DNA of 64,000 bases from Portulaca oleracea (Eukaryota > Streptophyta > Magnoliopsida > Caryophyllales > Portulacaceae), in contig CM055877.1 in the NCBI GenBank assembly GCA_029582165.1, positions 6,439,855-6,503,854 on the forward strand. Direction: 5' to 3'. A program made the translations under genes and the position numbers. Every line of letters starts with the position of its first letter. The first letter of the stretch is position 1. Under the pieces are notes generated by a model that was not told the DNA's origin, made no database searches, and saw only the letters and a list, made by a program, of their open reading frames with translations. Below, in pieces: positions 13,717-24,027 of the stretch.

Positions 13717-15933
13717 ATGAGCGAATCTCAGAAGAATCCCAGTTGCTTTTCATCCATCTTCAAACACCTCATTTGCGCTGCCAATCTCCCCACCTACCCA
13801 GATCACCATCACAATCACAATCAAATCAAGAACACTGTTTCTTCAGATGTCTTAATCACTCAAAAAAACACTCAATTAGCACTCGAAGAACAAAATGCAG
13901 CTCAAATTAAGCCGGGGATTGTCGCAAGATTAATGGGGTTAGATTCAATGCCAGAAAACAACATGGATGAGTCTCTGTTTTTCAGGAGCAAATCCCTCAA
14001 TTCTCTCCATTTCTTCCCTGATTTTACTTCAAACAGAGCTTCGAAATCTGCCTCATTTCATCGTCGCTCTGCTACTTTGAATTCCAGTTCGAGTTTTTCC
14101 TTCAAAATTGAGGAAGAAAACAAGGAAAACAGAGGAGGTGTGAAACAGAGTGTGAAGAAAAAACAGGGGAAGAGAGAGAAAGTGGCAGAGGTTAGTTTCC
14201 GAAGCAAGTCACTCAATTCCCTCCATTTCTTCCCTGATTTCAATTCAAAAAAAGCTTCACAATCTTCCACCTTTCATCGTCGTTCTGCAACTATGAATTC
14301 GAGTTCGGGTTTTTCCTTCAAAATTGAGGAAGAAAATGTGGGTTCATCCAAGTCACAAAGTGAGGAAAACAGAGGAGGTGTGAAGAAGAAACAGGGGAGG
14401 AGAGAGAAAGTTTCAGAGGTTAGTTTGAAGGGGTATGAGAGAAGTAAAAGTAAGGAAAAGAAGAAGAAGTATGAAGAAGGGTTTGCTAGTTCAACTGCTA
14501 GGAAGGGTAAGAAGAACAATGGTGGTTTGATTAGGGATGGGAAATGTGCAGTGTTAATTCAGAAACAGGGGAGATTAGGAGGAGGATTAAGGGTTAATGA
14601 TGTTGGATTAAATGCCTCAACAAAGAAAAGGGTTCATCATAATCATAATCATGATATTAATGATGTTGATCATGAAGTTTTGAGTGATTCACTCTCAAGA
14701 AGCCCTGTTTTGAGTGATGCATTGTCAAGAAGCCCTGTTTCTGTACTTGATCACCATCTTCTTCATCTCCACCTTGATTATTCCCCTTCAAAAGGTGTGC
14801 TTTCTAATATTTCATTCCTCCCTTTTTTTTTTTATCATTTTAGACTAATATTGTTGGTACTTTTGTACATTTCTTAGTCCTTAAGTATAAAAGTCCAATC
14901 CTAGCAATTAAGAATGATTGTTGGAATGCTTAAGTAGTTAAGTGATTAGGTTGACAACACCTAATTTTAGCTGGTCCATGAGCCAACCAAGCTATGATAA
15001 AAATTGGTTCCTAAATAAAAATTAGGTTAACTTAGGCCCTACTGTTGTGCGATATTATACCGCATCTACAACAGTTTACCACATTAATCATTAATCATCG
15101 TATATTATCATACCATACTACACCTTACCACATTAAATCAGTAACCATAACTTTCTCTCTTCTTATTTTTTCTACTTTCCAGTTTTCTCTCCCTTTACCT
15201 ATAACACCAGTCATTCTTATCAAAAATTTTGCTACAACTTACCATATCATATAACATTGTCCATATTTTTATCATACCATACCATATCATTACCACATTT
15301 ACTAACCACAAATAACAATAAATTTTTAAGTGGTTAATAATCTACAAAGAAGTGAGTCACAGTGCTCCAAAATATTTGAATGTGAGTAGATATATTAACA
15401 AGTGGGCCAATTCGGTTTTACACAGGCCCAAAAAGGGTCTAACGTATGGGCCAAATGGCCCTCTGTCTTGGGCCACTCAGACTTAAGGTGACCATTTGAC
15501 TAATATTTGATTTTTCTTTTCAGCATTATTTTCCACAGAGGATGAAAGACGAACAACTACGAATGGCAGAAATAAACCAACACCTAAAACCAAACCCAAG
15601 ATTCATAAGGAAACTCCGCAAAGAAACATCACACTTGAAGCACCACATGAGAAAGACTGTGATGATGAAGTCTCAAGCCGGATCCAACGGCCGAAATTCG
15701 ACAATAATCACAAGTTGAAGGTAGATGATCAAGAAGCAGAGGTGGAAGAGTATTTTGTGGGATTACTAGGGCAAGTTTGTAGACTGGCTGAAGAGGAAGT
15801 AAAAGATCCAAATTGGGTTGCAAAATCTCAAGGGTTTAGGCTTCATTTTGTGGAGGAATTAAGCTTGGATTTTGGTGGCCAAATCCTTGACTTGTTGTTA
15901 GATCAACTCTTGGATGAGTTAGTACATTTATAA
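13717..15933 (+). CDS. TRM-like protein with VARLMGLD motif (DUF3741/DUF4378 family), two exons
   Basis: Coding parts are 13717-14794 and 15524-15933, giving 495 residues. The intron (14795-15523) has a GT donor after AAAAG and a pyrimidine-rich acceptor ending TTTTCTTTTCAG; the phase-1 join keeps the frame. Residues 69-76 read VARLMGLD, the signature of plant DUF3741 proteins, which include the TRM/LONGIFOLIA group linked to microtubule arrays and cell shape. The C-terminal 70 residues (near EEYFVGLLGQVCRLAEEEV) fit the end of a DUF4378 domain. The middle is rich in Ser, Lys and Arg. Residues about 89-160 and 161-236 are a direct duplication (both contain RSKSLNSLHFFPDF). The start was chosen as the first in-frame ATG; the open frame upstream lacks an ATG. 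The biochemical role is inferred from the family only. Confidence 0.85.
15030..15320. repeat. MITE-like sequence in the intron of the TRM-like gene
   Basis: T/C-rich segment with repeated TACCATA phrases starting near GGCCCTACTGTTGTGCG. It resembles in composition and left end the MITE group at 21679, 22654 and 32461. The right end was not resolved. Confidence 0.4.
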
Positions 15934-16309
15934 CTTCATTTTCTAGTTATATGAATATATGAATAAGGCTAGAAGGGCAGTTTTTAGGCATCATTTTTAT
16001 CAAAATTAGATGAGCGATTTTTCGGGTCGAACATTACACGCAACAAAAACTCAATAAAGTTTAAATCCTATTAGTCAATAAACATTACATAGAAATATAT
16101 TCTGACAAAAAGTTAAGTTTAATCGAAACGTATCTTTTTAACTCGTAAGTTGTAGCTCTATATGATTCCTGTTATGAAATTATCCAAGATTATCATCATC
16201 ATGATTCATGGTTCACAAATAGTAATGTATTTATAATTATGTCAATGCATATTCTCTTTTAAAAAAAATCCGCATATTGACATGAATCAGATAAATAAAC
16301 TCACAAAAG
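15934..16309. other. 3' flank of the TRM-like gene
   Basis: AT-rich. No clear polyadenylation signal was selected, although AATAAG occurs near 15962. Nothing else recognised. Confidence 0.4.
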
Positions 16310-16383
16310 CGCTAGAGGAAGGGCTTGAATATTCGACCTTGTGGTTAACAACCACACGCTCTAACCAACTGAGCTACTCCAGC
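16310..16383 (-). tRNA. tRNA-Asn (GTT), probably a degraded copy
   Basis: Read on minus from 16383. The acceptor stem GCTGGAG/CTCTAGC pairs fully (one G-T), the D arm TAGCTCAGTTGGTTAGAGC is intact, and the anticodon arm TGTGGTTGTTAACCACA carries GTT. The T arm reads GAATA-TTCAAGC-CCTTC: two of its five pairs are lost, and the loop has TTCAA where TTCGA is usual. The differences from typical plant tRNA-Asn are G to A and C to T, the pattern of cytosine deamination. There is no intron. Function is doubtful. Confidence 0.8.
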
Positions 16384-17286
16384 TTAGTTGCTGCCCTCGT
16401 GAAACTTGGCGTTTATATAGACGCATGTTTAATTTGTATTGAATAATAACACTTTAGCATTTTACATGTTTTATATCTCCTTTATATAATCATTTTACAT
16501 TCTACAACAAAGATTTAGTTTGCCACAGATGAATATTTTATCTTTCAAGAATATTAGAGTACCCCCTTTCTGTTTTCTCTTCTAATTAGAAATGCCACCT
16601 CATAATTTCTTATACTCATTTCATATTACCCACCATTTTACAATTTCAATATTGTATTAATTAGTATTTTTCTTATTTTACCATTAATTAATATTCATTG
16701 ACTCCACCCCAAATTTTAATTTTAATAAAGCATATTTAATCAATTTTTTCACTAACTACCTTATACATTTTTTTTTTTATAATTAGCGGTCAAAGGACCC
16801 TTTTATTCAAAAGACAAGATATGTCTTTAACAGCGGCATACAACGAAGAAATAGATTATATAACCTCAACTGAACAGATAACCCCTACAATTGAGATCAA
16901 ACACTGAAATATTAATCTTAGTTTTTGCTACCACTTTTAAAAGACAAATAAAAAGAAAGAAATGGAGGAATGGCTATAATACGTCTATTAGAAGAAACTA
17001 ATTGGATTTAAATTGAAATTAAATACACAATATAAAATCAGCATGCCTCCTATATATACTCGGATAGTTACTTTTTAAACGATTTGTATATGCAATCAAA
17101 CATGTGGAAAGGATATATAAACATATAAGTTATCAGAAGTATGATCTCATAACCAAAAAAGAGTTATGAGAAGTATTACAAATTCTGTCATATACTATGC
17201 TAATAGAGCAATAGCCCCTTTTTTGGGCTGTGGGAACTTATATTCTGTACATACTACGAAATAAGTCAATTACATATATATAAAAT
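16384..17286. other. AT-rich intergenic DNA
   Basis: No gene, repeat border or RNA was recognised here. Confidence 0.5.
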
Positions 17287-17950
17287 TAGAGCTAGGAAAA
17301 ACTAACCCGACACGATTATCGATATGAACTGGGCACAATACTAATAAATGGGATTAGGTAGAAACTTTCAGCACGTTTAATTAAATGGGTTGACATGGCA
17401 AACCAGTTTGATTAAATGTCTTATGTTCAGGTCAGGATTTTCGATACGAAAAACACATATTTAACCCGTTTAATTAGGCATATTAAATGGGTCAAGTCAT
17501 TTGATCAATAATTGTTACCCAATTATATCGTTTCTTAATAAAGTTAGGTGAAAGTTACAGCTAATACTCTTTGAAATATACGTAAAACTTTTAATTTTAA
17601 CTTATATTTATCTTTTACTATGAATTAAAAGATATCTCCTTATATAAATTGAATTATATTACCACGCAAATGGTTGAGTATGATATGTCATTATTTCGAT
17701 CCTACAATAAGTTGTTTTATATAAATGAATTAATGGTTAAATGGGTAAATTTGTAATTTTATTCTAACATTTTTTCTTAAATGGGTAAACAGGTCAAAAT
17801 AAGGTCAACCCATTTAAAATTTAAACGGTAAACGGTTTCGATTTCCAACTCGTTTAATAAATGGGTTAGATTTAGGACGGAGCATTTTAAGCCCATTTAA
17901 GCTTGACATAAACATGAACCCGACTCAACCTGACCTATTTGCCAGCTCTA
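17287..17950. mobile_element. hAT-like foldback element (664 bp)
   Basis: Ends TAGAGCTAGGAAA and, on the other strand, TAGAGCTGGCAAA form short inverted repeats. Flanks TATAAAAT and CATAAAAC agree at six of eight positions, consistent with an aged 8-bp duplication. Inside are repeated AAATGGGTT/AACCCATTT phrases in both orientations. No transposase is seen. Confidence 0.6.
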
Positions 17951-18039
17951 CATAAAACCCACAAAATCAACTGAAATACTTTTTGGGTATTTCCCATTTT
18001 CAAGTATAGCACTTTTTATACTATATATGTTAATTAACC

Positions 18040-18256
18040 ATGTTCTCTGGTTAGATTGGATGTAACACTCTCAACTTATCCAAACTTATCCAAACCTAAC
18101 ACAACTCCCCAAAAGCTTAAGGTATCCACTCTAAAAATACAATTTTCCAAAAAAAACATCATAACTTATCGCAACTTATCCATACCTATCCAATCCAATC
18201 CAATTCCAACCTAACTATCCTAACTTGATCCCAACCGGTCCAAATAACAAGGCTTC
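18040..18256. mobile_element. Divergent relative of the MITE at 20667
   Basis: It shares the middle block (AAAATACAATTTTCC, then CATAACTTATC and TCCAATCCAAT phrases) and a CAAATAACAAGGC right end with the element at 20667-20869. The left end is uncertain and no duplication was found. Confidence 0.45.
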
Positions 18257-18337
18257 AATTTCGTAGCTAGGTTAACAATAGTAGGCGGAGGAGCGAGGAA
18301 TATTGTTGAAGGACAAAAAGAAATCTTCAACCCCAAG

Positions 18338-18339
<2 letters not shown>

Positions 18340-18375
<36 letters not shown>

Positions 18376-18383
18376 TAATAATA
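18340..18383. repeat. (TAA)n microsatellite
   Basis: About 44 bp of TAA with one interruption (AACAAT). Confidence 0.95.
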
Positions 18384-18699
18384 TTGTGTAAGTAGTCAAA
18401 CGTACATACTTTAGAAGGAGTATAATATAAGCTGAAAAATGGGTACAAATGTATATAAATTAAAAAGTTTGAGGGTCTCGAAGTAGTCAAAGCTACCTGC
18501 TTTTCAAAAAATGTTAATATAATGATAATTAGGTCAAATAATCTGGCCAAGTTGGAATATTAGTCAAGTCGGTGATTTGTCAGGTCAGTCACCCATCCCC
18601 CACCAAAAACATACGTATCTCAATAATTAACTTTAACTTGAACTAATTTACTTAATTTCGATTGTAGCAATAACATAATTTTGTCCACTTATGTAGAAA

Positions 18700-19250
18700 A
18701 GTGAGGTTTCTCATGATGTTCACTAGGGTATGTATAGTACATTAGCCTACGTTATTAGGGTAAATAGGTCGCTTTGATCAAAGCTCGGCTTAGTTGGACT
18801 TAAATATCTATCAAAGTGAGTTCGAAGTCTTGGCTGATCATTACTAAGATTGTAAAATAGCAGAGTTAGCTTGTGAACTGTCCAGGCTCGAGCAGATTAT
18901 ATCTCAGTTTAATCAAGTTCGATTTGACCATAACTTGGTTAGAATCTCAAATGTATGTCAAGTTAAGTCCGAGCCTAGGATAGCTAAGGCTCAAGTTATT
19001 AGGGGTGTAAAACAACCGAGCCAGCTCGTGAAACTCTGACTCAACTTGATTATAGCTCAACTCAAGTTTGGTTTGATCAGAGCTCAATTACGCTCATCTC
19101 AAATGTCTATCGAGTCTCATATTACTAGGACCATAAAAAAATAACAAAAATGGAAATGGCTTGCGAGTTGGTTAGGCTCGACCCGGTTATAGCTAGGTCC
19201 AAGTTCGATTTGGCCAAATCTCACCTTATAGAATATAAAGAACTAAAGAA
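18700..19250. repeat. Degenerate CAAG/GCTCGAG-phrase repeat region
   Basis: Recurring phrases such as CTCAAGTT, GATCAAAGCTC and AGGCTCGA in both orientations resemble the internal sequence of hAT-like foldbacks with AGCTCG content. Borders could not be found. Confidence 0.35.
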
Positions 19251-19281
19251 AGTAAACAAAGAGGTGAAAATAAGCTTAAAA

Positions 19282-19325
19282 ACTCTCTCTCTCTCTCTTT
19301 CTCTCTCTCTATCTATATATATATA
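19282..19325. repeat. (CT)n followed by (AT)n microsatellite
   Basis: CT tract 19282-19311 running into a short TATATATA tract. Confidence 0.9.
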
Positions 19326-20666
19326 GGAACTGTAATATATCCTTAATTTTTTTGGTATCAAATGAAATGTAAAAGATGTGCATGAACTTTTGATAGTACA
19401 TAACGATTTGGCACAAGGTTATGTTATCGTTAACCTATTAAATTAAATATATAATACATTACCAAATTAGATGAATCTCCCATGTTTAAGTCAAATAATT
19501 TATTAGAAGAAAAACTAGGAATTAAAGCATGGAAATAAATAGAAGAAATTTATAGAAAAAGACTGTACAAAGTAATGCTTCTTGTTCCATTACTTCCATA
19601 TGCATATCTCTGTTTGCAGACAAAGTTGCTCTTTTATAGTGGAAAATAAAAGAAAAAGAGAAAGTGAAGCTTCATACACTTTTTGGATTTTAATTTCTTC
19701 TTTTTCTTCCCTTTTTTTTTATTTATTTTAGTGCTAAAAATTAATGGAATATACATGACTATGACCTGCTGATGACCATTGACCACTAAGGTAAAGAAAT
19801 GCAAGGAAAAAGAAGTATTTTGTTGTTCTAAGGAACCTAAAGAAACATGTCAAAAGCATATGATTTCTAGTTTATCTTAATTTGCTTCAATATTTCAATT
19901 CATTAATATAACCCTTTGAAATTGTGATGAATTGGTGATGATGTGGGTTAGTTTCCTTCATATATTAAACATTCCCTTTGATGTGAGTTATGTATGACTT
20001 TTTCTCTTCTAGCAACAAAGGTGTTTTCAATTTATTTTAAGATAGGTATTTTGATGTCCTTTTCAATGAATGACATCACTTAATATGAATCACTTACTCA
20101 CTTTGGTTTTTTTAGAAAGTCAAAAAATAGTAAAAGATATTATTTATATAATTATAAACTTATTTACCTAGAGTCTAAATTGTCGAGATAGGTTTATCTT
20201 CGATCCTCACTAGGTTGAATTTGTAGTGGGTATACATAACTAGCTAGGTATTTGTCAGACCTAGTTCGATGCACGTCACAATAGCTAAAAGATACAAAGA
20301 TCCGCAAAACAGAAAAATGTCAAAGAAAAGCAACTAGACCATGCCGCTATAGTTAAAAGATACAATCAAGAATCACAAAATAAATAGCTTCATGACCACC
20401 AAAAGAAAAAGAAACACAACATTTCCCTTCTCATTGGTTGATACAACCTTCAAATCACAACACTCTCTCACTCGGACTCCCTTATGAATAAGCACTGCTT
20501 TGAAAAATTGCACGTATTATATATTCATTCCCACTGTTTATTAGCTTATTAAATTTACCTATAAACTGAATCCAATAAATATAATACATACGCGAAAAAG
20601 ATTGGTGTCTCCTTTACAAACACAAGAAAAAATAAGAAACAAAAATAAGAAAAAGATGACATCATA

Positions 20667-20869
20667 GGCTCTGTTATTTGGATTGGTTCAATTATCCAAT
20701 TCAATCCAATTCAAACCTATCCAAACTCATCCAAACCTTTCACAATTTCCAAAAAAAATCCTCTCTAAAAATATAATTCCCCAAAAAAAAGCATAATAAC
20801 TTATCTAATCCAACCCAATACATCCAAACCTGATTTTAACCAATTCAAAAAACAGGGCCATAAAACCCG
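20667..20869. mobile_element. 203-bp MITE with GGCTCTGTT / AACAGGGCC ends
   Basis: Inverted ends GGCTCTGTTATTTGGATTGG and, on the other strand, GGCCCTGTTTTTTGAATTGG, flanked on both sides by ATA. The end sequence suggests a PIF/Harbinger-type MITE, although the usual duplication is TTA/TAA, so the superfamily is tentative. Confidence 0.65.
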
Positions 20870-21005
20870 GCCATGTCTTTGGATGGGATTCCATCACCAT
20901 CTACAAGAAAATTAAAGTGTTGATAAACAATATGATTAGATCTTTGAAATTAAGAGCAATTATGAGGAAATTGTCCTTCTCTTTCAAATTAAAATTGTTG
21001 AGTGA

Positions 21006-21069
<64 letters not shown>

Positions 21070-21678
21070 TCAAATATTTGACAATTTATGTTCAAGCACG
21101 TGTGAGATTTCATAGACTTCTTTCTTCTTCTTTTTTCTGATTTTTCTTGTTTGAATTTTTTGCAAGATGAATTGGTCCATGGCTTCAACCTTCTCCTAAC
21201 CTAAAAGCATTGAATTTTTGTGTACGGAGTTGGCATTTTATTGTCTTTTAGGAAATTATTCATCCACCATTTTATCATTCGTTCAACAACAACATTATAT
21301 GCACATGAGAAGAACCTTCTAATTGAAATCATCATTTTCCACCTTTAATTTTTTCTCAAATTAAAGTAACTTTTCAAATTAATTATAGGAATCTAGGTCC
21401 TTTAATTATCACCTAGGAAATTGGTGGAAAACCACATGCATTATTAGTTTGGAGCTAGATTGATGTTGATAAATTAGATGATCATTGACTTTGTATATTT
21501 TGATGAGAAATCAAATTGATATTGATTACAAGCATACCTAATCATAAGATTTCACTAAGACAATATATATCCTCTAATAATGTATATATAACCAAAAGGA
21601 TCAAGCTTGGTGAGGCAACGCGAGGCTTGCATGGGTCATTATTTATTAATCATCTAAGCTAACTCTGTCAAATTGAGG
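20870..21678. other. Intergenic AT-rich DNA with an (AT)n tract
   Basis: (AT)n at 21011-21066. No gene or mobile-element border recognised in the rest. Confidence 0.5.
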
Positions 21679-21970
21679 CCCAATTCTTTTCTGCGATTGG
21701 AAAAGTGAGAAAATGATTTGGTATGGTAAATTATGGAAAATATGATATGTTATGATGCAGTGTGGTAGGTTGTAGTAAATTTTGTACTAAAAATGGTTGG
21801 TGTAATAAGTGAAAAAAGAGAAAAATTAAAAAACAGATAAAAAATAAGGAGAAATAAAATTATAATTATTGCAATAAATGCGGCATGGTATGGTAATTAA
21901 GACGCAGTAATTTAAAGATAGTATGGTAAATTACAGTAAATGCAGTATAATACCATGGAAAAGAACAAGG
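21679..21970. mobile_element. MITE with GTTCTTTT-type ends, degraded
   Basis: The left end GGCCCAATTCTTTTCTGCG and right end AAAAGAACAAGGC are imperfect inverted repeats. Inside, TGGTATGGTAAATTA-like phrases recur. It is related in ends and composition to 22654 and 32461. The duplication was not resolved. Confidence 0.5.
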
Positions 21971-22653
21971 CATGCATCCAAATGAAGTTTTTTTCCCATA
22001 TGATTTGAATACTAATGTAATATTCCCTCCATGACTTTTATTTGATTCTTTAATTGATTTTTCTCATTTTATATTATCTATCACTTCACAATTTTAATAA
22101 AATATTAATTACTTTTTTTCTTATTTTACTCTTAAACATTTATTGATTGAAAACACCAAAGCTAGGTTGATTCAATATTTTTCTGTAATATTAATTTTTT
22201 TTCACACCACCTCCAAATTAAAGTCTCTAGAAAAGCATGCAAAGAGAGTAATTAATTGGAAATATATTATGTTTTAACAGTCAAGAATTATATCATCCTT
22301 CTCAAACTAAAAGGGTGGATAGTGCCAAAATTAAATTATTCATAAATGCAAAATGTAAATACAATTATGAGAAAATAAAAAACATGCTTGCGAACTAAAA
22401 CAAATACGAAAGCTCAAGGAAAAAAAGGGATATTAGTTTTTTTATAAAAAAAAGAGCTTACTTTGGAGGCTTGGACTTGACTAGCATACAAGCTGAATTT
22501 CGATGGCTTAACTCATAGCTTGACTCATTTTTATATTGAACAAATTGCATCTACATATATAAATGTACAATACATGAGCATTTACACTACATACGCATAT
22601 CCCCATTAACACACTAATAGTTTTTCATGCAACTCCATTTTACCCTCACCATC

Positions 22654-22930
22654 GGGTCCTCTTCTTTTATGAGGTGCGGTGCGATGCAACATCACAACGT
22701 AACTCATCATGTCATTTAATATTCTTCCACACTTTATTACAATAATTACCAATATATTTTATTATTTTTCTCTTTCCTCACTTTTCTTTTCTATTTTTCA
22801 CATTCTCTCTCCTCGTCTACCACACTTTCCACAAATTTCACCACATCATTATTTCACACCTCACTGCACTTCCACAATTTCACCACTGCACCATTTCCGC
22901 GTCTTACCGACCGCACAAAAGAACATGGCC
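22654..22930. mobile_element. MITE with GTTCTTTT-type ends
   Basis: The left end GGGTCCTCTTCTTTTATG and right end CGCACAAAAGAACATGGCC are inverted. The interior is C/T-rich and carries CACCACA phrases, the complement of the GTGGTG phrases in the 32461 element, so the two copies are in opposite orientation. Confidence 0.5.
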
Positions 22931-24027
22931 TTAGTCAATTAATTAAAGCCATATTTCTCAATATTACTATAGAGAGAGAGATAAGAAGTATATGTTCAAA
23001 CTCCTTTCTATTAATCTTTGCAGGGAGAAAACACCAACTACTTAGAAACACATAAATGAAAATGAGTAGCATATATATATATATTATTAGTGCATGTTAA
23101 ATGAAGTAGACGAAACAACAAAGCTAATAATCATCTAGCCAGCTAAATTCCTGCATGCCCTAGAATTATTACAAGCTAGCTAATCAACTAGTAGATCGAA
23201 GAAACTACGTACAAACGTGATAGATCCATCTAAGTCCAAATAAAGCTAAAAATGAAATGTGAAACCTAATTATAATCCTTCCTTTTCTTTCCTCCCGTTC
23301 AAACTAGGCTAATCACCAGCAGTCATTCAAAAGCATATCTGATCACATCTAGCTAGCTAGCTAACTAGTAGTATTACAATCAAAAGGCTAACTATTAAAG
23401 TTCAAAAGCAAAAAAAGAAAAAAAAAAGAAGGAAAGAAATTTAGCTTAATTGCTAGCCTTCTATTAAAATGAAAGAGAGTCCCAAGACAAACCTCGATCC
23501 ATCTCCATCAATCTTGTGCATGCATGATTGATACAACACTCGCCCCTCGTAATCCAGATATAGACAATCTGAGCTTGACGCATTTCCATGGAGATCTTCA
23601 TTAGTCATGTGCATGCACGATCGATATATACAATACCCGCCTCACATTACAGATATCTAGATATAGACAGTATGATGAGCTTGATACACCTCCATACAAA
23701 CACGAATTCGGGTTTCAACCAATTTCAGCACGTACAGTTCCATCTTTGTTGAAACATAAGAGAGATCCTGATTTCGCCACCATTACATCTTTGTTGAAGA
23801 ATACATGTTGGGATTCTAATTTCAACACCATTCAATAATCCTTATTGCCATACAAGAAATTCTGATTCCAACATACTTCAATCTTGATTGAAATGTAAAG
23901 AGATTCAAATATAAACAGTCTGATCAATCCACCTCATGCATGCATGCACCCTTGACCTTGCATGCATGCATGGTGGTTCAAAACGCCAGAGGTTAACTCG
24001 GTCAACAAAATTTCGGATGTGGATTTG
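22931..24027 (-). other. 3' flank of the GT-3 gene with degenerate repeats
   Basis: Two diverged copies of a unit of about 130 bp (each with a CATGTGCATGCA-like phrase, then GATATAGACA and GAGCTTGA) lie at 23490-23695. They are followed by a looser repeat of ATCTTTGTTGAA and GATTTC phrases to 23900 and by ATGCATGCATGC palindromes near 23938-23970. Part of this should be 3' UTR. No coding sequence seen. Confidence 0.5.
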
